A stretch of DNA of 64,000 bases from Prevotella brunnea (GCF_008016795.1 NZ_SDIK01000022.1:21896-85895), one strand, 5' to 3'. Positions 45,439 to 53,712 are shown, numbered from the stretch's first letter. Made by a program: numbers and translations. The notes: generated by a model not told the origin, from the letters alone.

Positions 45439-46065
45439 TTCTAATGACCGCCATCGGAAATATTCAGTTATATGGGTTTGTTATTCAGCTGTTTACTAAC
45501 TAAAAGCCATACGCAATAAACTCGCATCAACCCCTGCCCCTGTCCGGATCAAGATAAAAGACAAGCATATTCTCTTTGTTTAGTCGGTTCGTTGAAAAAG
45601 CGAAAATCCTTCCCGGCGATATGGAAAAAGTTCGATAATGTCCTAAATTTTCTTCATTCATCTATCCAAAGCTTAGCTTTTGCTTTCCAAAAGGTAAGCT
45701 TTTGCAATGCAAAAGGTCATGAATCGGAGTGCAAAAGGTAAGCTTTTAAATCGTAATTAATATCATTCTGATTATCAATAAGTTATGAGGTGTACTTCGG
45801 GTGTGGTTTTTGTAATATAATTTCGTGGTGATGGTTGAGTCGAATGTGCGCTATCAAGCGTCTGTTTGCCATCATCCGAATACGAATTGGAGGCATGAGG
45901 AAATTTGTGCTATTCGAGATTGGAACAAAATACGTCAAGTCGCATGACTTGATGCAACTTTGCGTGAGGTTTCAACAAAATCATTCAGGACACCATTGGA
46001 ACAAGATGAAAGATTTTTCTTTGTCGTGCGACAAAGAAAAATCCTAATGACCGATTTGGGCTAAA
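45439..46065 (+). repeat. Interspersed element copy E2 with 22-bp array and extra palindromes
   Basis: This non-coding block fills the gap after pgeF. It shares CTAATGACCGCCATCGG at the left, TAAAAGCCATACGCAATAAA, CAAGATAAA and AATGTCCTAAATTTTCTTC with the copies at 51879 and 59101. The array (45667-45754) has four exact 22-bp units. The right part (45835-46045), not in the 51879 copy, has two palindromes: TCAAGTC/GACTTGA (45935-45952) and a 15-bp perfect one (46012-46026 with 46029-46043). It ends AATGACCGATTTGGGCTAAA (46046-46065). Confidence 0.8.
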
Positions 46066-46082
46066 CTTTATTCCTCATGAGG

Positions 46083-46268
46083 CTATTTGTGCCTGTTGGC
46101 TCGTTGTTGGCGATATTTCGCTTTTTGTTTCGCACTTCCCGAGCCGTGAGCCCCCGTGATGTATTTCTTCTTTTTTGCTTTGGTCTTGATCTTGTCTTCG
46201 GCTTTCTTGGACTTTGGCGCACCCTTAAAAACCATTCCACTCTCGATTATTTCGTCAATGTCGCTCAT
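46083..46268 (-). CDS. Small basic protein (61 aa), unknown
   Basis: The 61-aa product starts MSDIDEIIESGMVFKGAPKSK and is very basic afterwards (KIKTKAKKKKYITGAHGSGSAKQKAKYRQQRANRHK). No family is recognised; the acidic start and basic tail could suit nucleic-acid or ribosome binding. It lies downstream of the transformylase gene on the same strand, with a 12-bp hairpin (46302-46334) between them, and ends 18 bp from the element E2. Codon use looks coding, but the assignment is uncertain. Confidence 0.5.
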   Translation of the reverse strand: MSDIDEIIESGMVFKGAPKSKKAEDKIKTKAKKKKYITGAHGSGSAKQKAKYRQQRANRHK

Positions 46269-46301
46269 CTTTATTATATTAGGTGGGTAAATTCGGCATA
46301 C

Positions 46302-46334
46302 ATTCCCCATTCCCTATAACAAGGAGTGGGGAAT
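46302..46334 (-). other. Hairpin between the transformylase gene and the 61-aa gene
   Basis: A 12-bp stem (ATTCCCCATTCC with GGAGTGGGGAAT, one G-U pair) without T-run. It might be a processing site or weak terminator. Confidence 0.4.
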
Positions 46335-46341
46335 ATGGGAA

Positions 46342-47523
46342 TTAATGATGGAATAATCTTATACCGGTGAATGTCATCGCGATGTCGTATTTGTCGCAGG
46401 TATCGATGACATTATCGTCGCGGATGCTCCCACCTGCTTGTGCGATGTATTCCACTCCGCTCTTGTGCGCACGCTCAATGTTATCGCCGAAGGGGAAGAA
46501 AGCATCAGAACCCAAAGCCACTTTCTTATTTTGTGCGAGCCATTCTTTGCGTTCTTCTGCTGTCAGCGGCTCCGGTTTCTCCGTGAAGAAGAGTTGCCAT
46601 ATTCCCTCTTTTAGTATGTCTTCGTATTCATCCGAGATATAAATATTGATGGAATTGTCGCGATCGGCTCTTCGTATGCCGGCTTTGAATGGAAGGTTCA
46701 TTACCTTTGGGCATTGGCGGAGCCACCATTCATCAGCTTTGTTGCCTGCCAATCGTGTGCAGTGAATGCGGCTTTGTTGTCCCGCTCCGATGCCGATGGC
46801 TTGTCCGTCTTTCACATAGCATACTGAATTGCTCTGTGTGTATTTTAGGGTAATGAGCGATATAATGAGGTCGCGTCTTGCTTCTTCCGGAAAGTCCTTG
46901 TTTTTTGTAGGGATATTCTCAAACAATTCAGGGACGTAAAGCTTTACTTCGTTGCGACTTTGTTCGAATGTTATTCCAAATACCTGTTTGTGCTCTATGG
47001 TTGCAGGGCGATACTTGGGATCCATCTCAATAATATTATATGTCCCTTTGCGCTTGTGCTTCAATATTTCCAATGCTTTCGCTGAATAACCTGGCGCGAT
47101 TACTCCATCGCTTACTTCGCGGTTGATGAGTCGGGCTGTAGCTTCATCGCATATATCGCTGAGAGCACAGAAATCACCATAAGAGCACATGCGGTCGGCA
47201 CCTCTTGCACGGGCATAAGCCACTGCCAAAGGGGTGAGCTCAAAATCAATGTCATCTACAAAATATATCTTTTTCAGCGTGTCGTTAAGCGGTAAACCGA
47301 TGGCAGCACCTGCGGGACTGACATGCTTGAACGAAGCTGCTGCCGGTAATCCGGTTGCTTCTTTCAGTTCTTTTACGAGTTGCCAGCTGTTGAGTGCATC
47401 CAAAAAATTGATGTATCCCGGTCTGCCGTTCAGCACTTTGATGGGAAGTTCTCCCTCTTCCATATAGATTCTGGAAGGTTTCTGATTCGGATTGCATCCG
47501 TATTTGAGTGATAATTCTTTCAT
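46342..47523 (-). CDS. Stand-alone AICAR transformylase (PurH C-terminal type)
   Basis: This 393-aa enzyme contains only the formyltransferase half of PurH; the IMP cyclohydrolase (MGS-like) domain is missing. Catalytic K66-H67 lie in SFKHVSPAGAA, and the conserved VALGSDAFFPFGDNIERAHKSG (about 336-357) and AQAGGSIRDDNVID follow. It would convert AICAR to FAICAR with 10-formyl-THF in purine synthesis. The family is known in Bacteroidetes as a separate gene; a full purH may exist elsewhere in the genome. Confidence 0.88.
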   Translation of the reverse strand: MKELSLKYGCNPNQKPSRIYMEEGELPIKVLNGRPGYINFLDALNSWQLVKELKEATGLPAAASFKHVSPAGAAIGLPLNDTLKKIYFVDDIDFELTPLAVAYARARGADRMCSYGDFCALSDICDEATARLINREVSDGVIAPGYSAKALEILKHKRKGTYNIIEMDPKYRPATIEHKQVFGITFEQSRNEVKLYVPELFENIPTKNKDFPEEARRDLIISLITLKYTQSNSVCYVKDGQAIGIGAGQQSRIHCTRLAGNKADEWWLRQCPKVMNLPFKAGIRRADRDNSINIYISDEYEDILKEGIWQLFFTEKPEPLTAEERKEWLAQNKKVALGSDAFFPFGDNIERAHKSGVEYIAQAGGSIRDDNVIDTCDKYDIAMTFTGIRLFHH

Positions 47524-47553
47524 ATATATAATGTCGTGATGGATTTATTATTG

Positions 47554-47561
47554 CAAAGATA
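47554..47561 (-). promoter_or_regulatory. -7 element before the transformylase gene
   Basis: TATCTTTG on the minus strand, 30 bp before the start codon. Confidence 0.5.
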
Positions 47562-47667
47562 GTCAAAAGAACGGAGACTGCTGTCGTGTGGCGATAGTTT
47601 TATTCAAGTTTTCTGATTTTTTGCTGAATTTTCATCTTGCTTCTTATTTTTATTTATAATCTTTTAG

Positions 47668-47675
47668 TACTTTTG
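47668..47675 (+). promoter_or_regulatory. -7 element before the 94-aa gene
   Basis: TACTTTTG, 25 bp before the start codon; -33 box unclear. Confidence 0.5.
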
Positions 47676-47700
47676 CATCTGAAAAATTAGAGAGATAAAA

Positions 47701-47985
47701 ATGAGTAAGAGTGTTAGAAATTTGGTGGAAGAATGGGGGCGAAAAGCACCTCGTCATTCCTTGATGATAGCCGACTTTGAGAAAGTTTCTGCCAAACTTG
47801 AAAAGCATCATATTCATCTGCGCTCCGGTTCGTTGCGCAAACTCTGGGGATATGTTGTTTCAAAGGAAAAGCCCTCTCAAAAGTCATTGGATAGATTGGC
47901 GCTTTTTGCCGGCTTTCAGTCTTGGAAAGATTTTCAGAAAGCCATCCATGGTGATGGCGACGGACAATTGAATTATGAAGACTGA
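47701..47985 (+). CDS. Small helical protein (94 aa) with Bacteroidetes regulator-like motif
   Basis: The product contains SGSLRKLWGYVVSKEKPSQ and KSLDRLALFAGFQSWKDFQKA, a pattern (S-x-L-x-x-L-W-G-Y ... P-S-x-x-S-L-D-x-L-A-x-F-x-G-F-x-x-W-x-x-F) seen at the N-terminus of some Bacteroidetes signalling and regulatory proteins. Here it stands alone, with no effector domain. A DNA- or protein-binding role is an inference. Its own promoter and terminator make it a single-gene unit. Confidence 0.65.
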   Translation: MSKSVRNLVEEWGRKAPRHSLMIADFEKVSAKLEKHHIHLRSGSLRKLWGYVVSKEKPSQKSLDRLALFAGFQSWKDFQKAIHGDGDGQLNYED

Positions 47986-48006
47986 TGACCGGTTGTGGGG
48001 ATAATG

Positions 48007-48039
48007 AAAAAAGGTTCGGATAAAATTCCGAACCTTTTT
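48007..48039. terminator. Bidirectional terminator, 94-aa gene and rplS
   Basis: A perfect palindrome (AAAAAGGTTCGG with CCGAACCTTTTT, 8-nt loop) lies between the convergent genes and has A- and T-runs for both strands. Confidence 0.9.
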
Positions 48040-48063
48040 AATTCTGTTGGATTATCGAAAGGT

Positions 48064-48426
48064 TTACTTTTCGGCAACAATCTTTCTTCTTTCCTGAATG
48101 CGTGCTGCCTTACCCGTGAGCTTGCGCAGATAGTAAAGCTTTGCGCGACGCACCTTACCGCGTTTATTCACTTCAATGGAATCGATGTTTGGAGATTCCA
48201 TCGGGAAGATGCGCTCCACACCGATGGTGCCTGACATTTTGCGAACAGTGAAACGTTTCTTTTCTCCCTCGCCACTAATTTTAATTACAACACCGCGATA
48301 GAGCTGAATACGTTGTTTGTTACCCTCGACGATTTTGTAAGCGACAGTTACAGTATCACCGGATTTGAACTCCGGGAACTTCTTGCCGGTTGCAAATGCT
48401 TCTTCAGCAACTTTAATTAAATCCAT
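48064..48426 (-). CDS. rplS: 50S ribosomal protein L19
   Basis: L19 (120 aa) lies at the 30S-50S interface. [22 protein letters not shown], the core [31 protein letters not shown] and the end [13 protein letters not shown] are diagnostic. Single-gene unit. Confidence 0.96.
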   Translation of the reverse strand: MDLIKVAEEAFATGKKFPEFKSGDTVTVAYKIVEGNKQRIQLYRGVVIKISGEGEKKRFTVRKMSGTIGVERIFPMESPNIDSIEVNKRGKVRRAKLYYLRKLTGKAARIQERRKIVAEK

Positions 48427-48468
48427 TTTGTTTGATAATTAAATATTGTTTGTCGTTCCAATACAACA

Positions 48469-48522
48469 TGGCTCACGACTCTTCCGTGACCAGCGGTTAT
48501 ACCGAAAAGCGGTGCAAAGTTA
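48469..48522 (-). promoter_or_regulatory. rplS -7 element and leader hairpin
   Basis: TAACTTTG on the minus strand (48522-48515) is a likely -7 box, giving a leader of about 80 nt. In it an 8-bp hairpin (TGGTCACG with CGTGA-G-CCA, one bulged G; 48469-48492 on the plus map) is visible. A role as a ribosomal protein leader is possible but unproven. Confidence 0.45.
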
Positions 48523-48641
48523 CGATAATTTATTTAATTCCGCACGTATATGATATGTTACTTCATATCCATTTAAACAATTTTTGCATTTTTAATATAT
48601 CATCTTCTGTTTTTTATCACTCTATAATGGTGAGTTTTTGC

Positions 48642-48649
48642 TATCTTTG
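48642..48649 (+). promoter_or_regulatory. -7 element before the split nucleotidase genes
   Basis: TATCTTTG fits TAnnTTTG; the leader to 48730 is about 75 nt. -33 box unclear. Confidence 0.5.
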
Positions 48650-48729
48650 CAACGGATTGAATATCATATTCGTTCCAACGATAGATTATACGATATTTAT
48701 TCTTACCACAAATATAATTGCAGGACATA

Positions 48730-49551
48730 ATGAAAAGAAAATTTATTTTGATGATAGGTTTCGGATTGTTCCTTGTTTTTACGGGATGTTCCACTCACTA
48801 TCAGCTGGCAGCTATCAGTCGAAGCCGAATTCTTGTCGATAGTAATTACGATGGCTCCACCAATCCGAACGTCATGGCGTTCCTCGCGCCTTACAAATAC
48901 CGGGTGGATAGTCTGATGGAGCCCGTCGTGGCACGTTCAGATCACTATATGAAAGCGAGAAGACCGGAGAGCGACCTGTCTAACCTTTTAGCGGATATCA
49001 TGGTTTGGGGCGCGAAAGCCTACAATGAACAAGTGGATTTCGCTGTTTACAACATGGGAGGCATACGTGCCGATCTGCCCTCAGGGGACGTAACCTATGG
49101 GGATGTGCTGGATATCGCGCCTTTTGAAAACAAGATTTGTTTCCTTTCCCTTACCGGAGATAAGGTGATGGAACTCTTCCGCCAGATAGCCTCCACCGGC
49201 GGTGAGGGAGTGAGCAAGGGTGTTGAGCTCATGTTGAGCAAGAACAATCGTCTCTTGCATGCTTCCCTGAATGGAAAGCCTATTGATCCAAATGCGAAAT
49301 ACCGCATTGCGACCATTGATTATCTGGCACAAGGCAATGATAAGTTGGAGGCGTTTAAGTTTAAGACTGAATTTAACGCTCCGCAAGACGAATCGAATAA
49401 CTCACGCTATATCATTCTTAATTATTTCAAACAGCTCACCGCAGAAGGGAAGACGGTAAACAGCGCAACGGAGGGGCGCATCGCTTACTATAAGCCCAAT
49501 GATGATAGAATTGGCGTAATTGGAATTAACAAGAAACAGGAAAAACAATGA
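48730..49551 (+). CDS. 5'-nucleotidase C-terminal-domain lipoprotein
   Basis: This 273-aa protein is a lipoprotein (signal peptide ending VFTGC, Cys at about residue 20). The body matches the C-terminal substrate-binding domain of UshA-type 5'-nucleotidases: SDLSNLLADIMVWGA, VYNMGGIRADLPSGDVTYGD, IAPFENKICFLSLTGDKVMELF and YRIATIDYLAQG. The metallophosphoesterase domain is absent here and encoded by the next gene, which overlaps by four bases (ATGA). It begins at 48730 where the signal peptide starts; 48718 is an alternative. Confidence 0.88.
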   Translation: MKRKFILMIGFGLFLVFTGCSTHYQLAAISRSRILVDSNYDGSTNPNVMAFLAPYKYRVDSLMEPVVARSDHYMKARRPESDLSNLLADIMVWGAKAYNEQVDFAVYNMGGIRADLPSGDVTYGDVLDIAPFENKICFLSLTGDKVMELFRQIASTGGEGVSKGVELMLSKNNRLLHASLNGKPIDPNAKYRIATIDYLAQGNDKLEAFKFKTEFNAPQDESNNSRYIILNYFKQLTAEGKTVNSATEGRIAYYKPNDDRIGVIGINKKQEKQ

Positions 49552-50384
49552 AAAAACAAATATTGTCGCTGACACTATGCATGATAAGTTTGGTGGCAGT
49601 GGGTCAGGGAAAGCAACTCACCATCTTGCATACGAACGACACACACAGTCAGATTATGCCTTTCAAGTCCACATTGGCCGATACGCTAAAAGCCGGACGG
49701 GCAGGTTTTGTGCGCAGAATAGAAATGTTGCGAAACGAACGTGAAAAAGATCCAGATCTGTTGCTGTTCGATAGTGGGGACTTTTGTCAAGGCTCACCTT
49801 ATTTCACAATGTATAAAGGCGATGTAGAGGTGGGACTCATGAACATGATGGGGTACGATGCCGGAACAATTGGTAATCATGAGTTTGATTTTGGAATGGC
49901 GAACATGATTAGATTGTTCAAGCAGTTGAACTATCCTATAGTATGTGCTAACTATGATTTCACGGGAACGGAATTGGCGGAGATAGTAAAACCTTACACC
50001 ATCATTAAGCGTAAAGGAATAAAAATAGGAGTGTTTGGTTTGTCGCCGGAATTGCGAGGACTGGTGATTGAGGCAAATTATGAACCCTTGAAATTTATGG
50101 ATCCCATTGCCTGCGCTCAAAAATGCGCTGATGAACTGAAAGCGAAAGGTTGCGACTTGGTGATTTGCATTTCGCATTTGGGAGTGAATATTGCCGGTGT
50201 CAGCGATGAAGAGATGGTAGCGGGAACGCGAGGTATCGACTTAGTGCTTGGTGGTCATTCTCATACTTTCTTGAAAGAACTCCTATATGTTAATAACAAA
50301 GATGGGAAGCCCGTAGGTATTGATCAGAATGGGAAGTCGGGAATCTATGTGGGGAAGATGGTATTAACCCTCAATAGGAAGTAA
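49548..50384 (+). CDS. 5'-nucleotidase N-terminal metallophosphoesterase
   Basis: This 278-aa exported protein (signal peptide to about residue 20) holds the two-metal phosphoesterase domain of UshA-type nucleotidases: ILHTNDTHSQ, LFDSGDFCQGSPY, TIGNHEFDFG, ICISHLGVN and LVLGGHSHTF. With its upstream partner it would form a complete 5'-nucleotidase from two polypeptides in the periplasm or on the outer membrane, releasing nucleosides and phosphate. Confidence 0.9.
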   Translation: MKKQILSLTLCMISLVAVGQGKQLTILHTNDTHSQIMPFKSTLADTLKAGRAGFVRRIEMLRNEREKDPDLLLFDSGDFCQGSPYFTMYKGDVEVGLMNMMGYDAGTIGNHEFDFGMANMIRLFKQLNYPIVCANYDFTGTELAEIVKPYTIIKRKGIKIGVFGLSPELRGLVIEANYEPLKFMDPIACAQKCADELKAKGCDLVICISHLGVNIAGVSDEEMVAGTRGIDLVLGGHSHTFLKELLYVNNKDGKPVGIDQNGKSGIYVGKMVLTLNRK

Positions 50385-50402
50385 CTCTTGTCCTTTGCAC
50401 AC

Positions 50403-50455
50403 AAAAAACGGTCGGTTGTCATGTGGCTTTTATGCCTGACAACCGACCGTTTTTC
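50403..50455. terminator. Strong bidirectional terminator
   Basis: A long palindrome: ACGGTCGGTTGTCA pairs with TGACAACCGACCGT, with an inner GGC/GCC, flanked by A- and T-runs. It separates the convergent nucleotidase and porT genes. Confidence 0.92.
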
Positions 50456-50483
50456 TTGAAAATCGTGATGTACCATCCCCTCA

Positions 50484-51230
50484 TTATTCAAAATAGAAGG
50501 TTAAGGCAATCATCTTTGAGTGAGCTTCCGATACAGAGTTGGTGTACATAATCATGTTTTTATCTTTCAAATCTTTCGAGTGTTTTGTGTCAAGACAGTT
50601 GGAAAGACCATACATGAACTTCACTTCAGGGCGCAACTTGAAAAACGGAAGGTAAAAGTCGCATCCGATGCCGGCTTCCAAAAACACATCCCCACCTTTT
50701 AACTTGATGTAGTCGTTATTCTTTCCCGACAAATTCAACATCGGATTAAGTCCCAGCATCAAGTAAGGTCTATGATTGTTGAAACGCGGAGCAGCCGCAA
50801 TCAAATCGAAAGCGCATGCGACATAAGCCGACTTAAGGTTTTGAGTTTGTTCCGTGGGATTTCCTTCGATGTTTAAATCGGTATGGTTGCGAAATGTGAT
50901 ATGGCGTGTCCCGAAATACATCGCCGGCGCCACTCGAAACTGGAATGTGGTGTTGAGTCTGAATTCTCCCAATACTCCCACGGTGAAACCGGCGTCCCAC
51001 CTATCTTGATCGGCAGAAATAACCTTTTCCACCATTCCGTTTCCGTCTTCAAAATCCACCATTTGCGAACCAACATTCAATAATTCCATATCTTGCAGGT
51101 GGGTTCCCACCATCACACCGAAATGAAACCCTCTTAAATCGGTATATGGGCGGTTCTGCACCGTTCGCTGCTGCGCAAAAACCGTCATAACCGACAATAA
51201 CATCCAAACTATGTATAGCGTTCTTTTCAT
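50484..51230 (-). CDS. porT: PorT-type outer-membrane beta-barrel (type IX secretion)
   Basis: This 248-aa protein has a signal peptide (residues 1-20, ending VFAQQ) and an eight-stranded-barrel-like pattern: GFHFGVMVGTHLQDMEL, WDAGFTVGVLGEFRLNTTFQFRVAPAMYFG, YLMLGLNPMLN, FKLRPEVKFMYGLSN and the C-terminal MIALTFYFE. The layout and length fit PorT (SprT), a component of the type IX secretion system of Bacteroidetes. No other por genes are adjacent. Confidence 0.8.
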   Translation of the reverse strand: MKRTLYIVWMLLSVMTVFAQQRTVQNRPYTDLRGFHFGVMVGTHLQDMELLNVGSQMVDFEDGNGMVEKVISADQDRWDAGFTVGVLGEFRLNTTFQFRVAPAMYFGTRHITFRNHTDLNIEGNPTEQTQNLKSAYVACAFDLIAAAPRFNNHRPYLMLGLNPMLNLSGKNNDYIKLKGGDVFLEAGIGCDFYLPFFKLRPEVKFMYGLSNCLDTKHSKDLKDKNMIMYTNSVSEAHSKMIALTFYFE

Positions 51231-51367
51231 ATAATCTTTCATATAACGCTTTAGCTTTCTTCTTATTGTGCATGATTCAATCGGCTTATGTTTTCCACTT
51301 TTATTTTTATAATGTTTAAATACTTAAAAAAAATAGCATTATCTTCTAACGTTCAAAATATTGTTCC

Positions 51368-51375
51368 TATCTTTG
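51368..51375 (+). promoter_or_regulatory. -7 element before the ferredoxin gene
   Basis: TATCTTTG, leaving a leader of about 68 nt; -33 box unclear. Confidence 0.5.
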
Positions 51376-51449
51376 CAGCATACTTAAAAGTAGGTATCAA
51401 AATATTCTGTACAAAAACATTATTAATAAAAACAAAGGAGATAATTATT

Positions 51450-51617
51450 ATGGCTTACGTAATTGGCAATGACTGTATCGCTTGTGGTACATGTATTGAT
51501 GAGTGTCCGGTAGGTGCAATTTCAGAAGGCGACATCTATAAGATCGATCCGGATGCATGCACAGAGTGTGGAACATGCGCTGAAGTTTGCCCGAACGAGG
51601 CAATCAGCCTTCCATAA
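51450..51617 (+). CDS. 2[4Fe-4S] ferredoxin
   Basis: This 55-aa clostridial-type ferredoxin has two CxxCxxCxxxCP motifs (C9, C12, C15, C19 and C37, C40, C43, C47), carrying electrons for example to pyruvate:ferredoxin oxidoreductase. A strong Shine-Dalgarno site (AAAGGAGA) lies 8-15 bp upstream of this ATG and decides the start; a longer frame from 51288 lacks ferredoxin sequence. High expression is likely. Confidence 0.96.
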   Translation: MAYVIGNDCIACGTCIDECPVGAISEGDIYKIDPDACTECGTCAEVCPNEAISLP

Positions 51618-51639
51618 GGAACGCTAAACGTCAAAAGGT

Positions 51640-51673
51640 AAAACTGCGAACTCGAAAGAGCTCGCAGTTTTTT
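51640..51673 (+). terminator. Terminator after the ferredoxin gene
   Basis: Stem ACTGCGA-A-CTC with GAG-C-TCGCAGT around a GAAA loop, followed by six T. Confidence 0.88.
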
Positions 51674-51878
51674 GTTTCAATGGACGAAGGAGATTAAACG
51701 CACCGATTGATAATGTTTTTAAGAGCTGATTTGTTTGTAAACAACTATCGAACAAGTGTGCAAATCTGTCTCATACGCAAGTTGTAAGTCTTGTCTTCCT
51801 CAAGGTGATAACATCCATTTCCTCTTCATCTGTTGTGTGTTAGAAATGGAATAAAAAAACAAAATAAGCCATTGTGTA

Positions 51879-52356
51879 TTAACCTAAATCGGTCATTATA
51901 AACTATTTTAATTCTTTTTCCTAATGAACGCCATTCGAAATACTCAACTATAGATGTTTGTTATTCAGCTGTTTACTAATTAAAAGCCATACGCAATAAA
52001 CTCGTATCAACACCTGTCCCTGTCCGAATCAAGATAAAGGATAAGCATATTTTTTATTTAGATGAGGCTTTGAAAAAGCGAAAATCCTTTCCGAAGACAG
52101 GGGAGAAGTTCAATAATGTCCTAAATTTTCTTCATTCATCTATCCAAAGCTTAGCTTTTGCTTTCCAAAAGGTAAGCTTTTGCAATGCAAAAGGTCATGA
52201 ATCGGAGTGCAAAAGGTAAGCTTTTAAATCGCAATTAATATCGCATTGATTATCAATGTGTTACGAATTGTATCTCGGGTATGGTTTTTGTAATGTAATT
52301 TCATGGTGATTAGATTACATGATAATTATGGTCCAATGACCGATTTTGGCTCAAAA
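51879..52356 (+). repeat. Interspersed element copy E3 with both terminal inverted repeats
   Basis: This 478-bp non-coding block is the most complete copy. Its left end TTAACCTAAATCGGTCATT (51879-51897) and right end AATGACCGATTTTGGCTC (52335-52352) are inverted repeats (14 of 15 bases in CCWAAATCGGTCATT). It carries the four-unit 22-bp array at 52144-52231, nearly identical to E2. No open frame of note is inside. This pattern fits a miniature inverted-repeat element. The sequence between the ferredoxin terminator and the element (51674-51878) holds nothing recognisable. Confidence 0.8.
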
Positions 52357-52419
52357 TAGAGAACCGCAACTTCAATAAAAATTACGATTACGGCTCGCAT
52401 TCAATCTTGAGAAATCGGG

Positions 52420-53712
52420 TTATTCCTTCCCGAACTCCGAGTCTATCTTCAATTTAGAGGCAACAAGAAATGGGAAAATACAGGAAACCATGACAAGAAT
52501 GAAGAACCATTCATAGCCTACACGGTCTGCCAAAGCTCCGGCAAAAAATCCCGGAAGCATCATCGATAATGCCATAAAGCCCGTACAAAGCGCATAATGG
52601 CTGGTTTTGTGGCTGCCTTGACTGAAATAAATCATAAACAGCATATAGGCACTGAAGCCAAAGCCATAACCAAAATTCTCAATAAAGATAGCCAAACTAA
52701 CCAACACTAAACTTGCAGGCATCTCAAAGCCAAGATAAACATAAGCTGCGTTAGGCAAAGTAATGGCAAAAGTCATTGGCCAAAGCCACTTTTTCAGTCC
52801 GCCCTTACTTGCTGCCATTCCGCCCAATATACCACCGAGCAACAAGCCAATCACGCCCACCGTTCCGTTTACCATGCCAAACGATTCGAGCGATAACTGC
52901 AATCCTCCATCTTTTGTGGGGGCTTGCAAGAATAGCGGAGACACCGGATTGAGCAATGCCTCCGGAAGACGAAACAGAAGCATGAAAGCAACTGCCGCCC
53001 AAATCTGTTTCTTTTGAAAGAAAGACACGAAGGTTGCCCCAAATTCCCTCAAGAGTCCCGCGGCATCCAAATTGCCTCGCTCGGCATCTTCAGCCGGTTT
53101 CGGTAAAATAAACTCATGATAGAGCGACATCCCTATAAATAAGGCTGCCAAAGCATAAAATATCAACGACCAAGAGAGCTGAATACCCATTGTTTCTTGA
53201 AGGACACCTGCCAAAGCCACTAAGCCTCCTTTCCCCACTATCCAAGATACACGGAAGAAAGTGGAACGAATGCCAACGAAAAAGGCCTGTTCGTGCTCCT
53301 TCAAACCCAACATATAAAAGCCATCTGCTCCCACATCATGAGTGGCACTCGAAAAAGCCAACAGCCAAAAGAAACAAATTGAGCCTTGCAACCACCAAGA
53401 AGTGTTTACCGTAAACGCTACTCCTGCAAACGCAGCACCCAACAAAGTCTGCATTGCAACTATCCACCAGCGTTTGGTTTTAAGGATATCAAGGAACGGA
53501 CTCCACAGAGGCTTTATTACCCAAGGAAGATAAAACCATGATGTGTAAAAGGTTATTTCCGCATCGGTCAGCCCCATCTGCCGATACAACACAATGGAGA
53601 GGAGCGTAACTGCCACATTTGGCAATCCTTCCACAAAATAAAGCGTCGGCACCCACGCCCAAGGAGATGCAGATCGATTGGTATTTAATGTTTTCTCGTT
53701 TTTATATCGCAT
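52420..53712 (-). CDS. AmpG-like MFS transporter
   Basis: This 430-aa inner-membrane protein has about 12 membrane segments. It resembles AmpG permeases, which import muropeptides for cell-wall recycling: LYFVEGLPNVAVTLLSIVLYRQMGL, WFYLPWVIKPLWSPFLD, FSSATHDVGADGFY and FGFSAYMLFMIYFSQGSHKTSHYA. The substrate is assigned by family only. Single-gene unit. Confidence 0.85.
   Translation of the reverse strand: MRYKNEKTLNTNRSASPWAWVPTLYFVEGLPNVAVTLLSIVLYRQMGLTDAEITFYTSWFYLPWVIKPLWSPFLDILKTKRWWIVAMQTLLGAAFAGVAFTVNTSWWLQGSICFFWLLAFSSATHDVGADGFYMLGLKEHEQAFFVGIRSTFFRVSWIVGKGGLVALAGVLQETMGIQLSWSLIFYALAALFIGMSLYHEFILPKPAEDAERGNLDAAGLLREFGATFVSFFQKKQIWAAVAFMLLFRLPEALLNPVSPLFLQAPTKDGGLQLSLESFGMVNGTVGVIGLLLGGILGGMAASKGGLKKWLWPMTFAITLPNAAYVYLGFEMPASLVLVSLAIFIENFGYGFGFSAYMLFMIYFSQGSHKTSHYALCTGFMALSMMLPGFFAGALADRVGYEWFFILVMVSCIFPFLVASKLKIDSEFGKE

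Noticed and set aside
45835..46047. A 70-aa frame inside element E2
   Set aside because: It runs through two palindromes and is not kept in the other element copies.
35877..52231. The 22-bp arrays as CRISPR
   Set aside because: Units follow one another without spacers, have few copies and no cas genes lie nearby.
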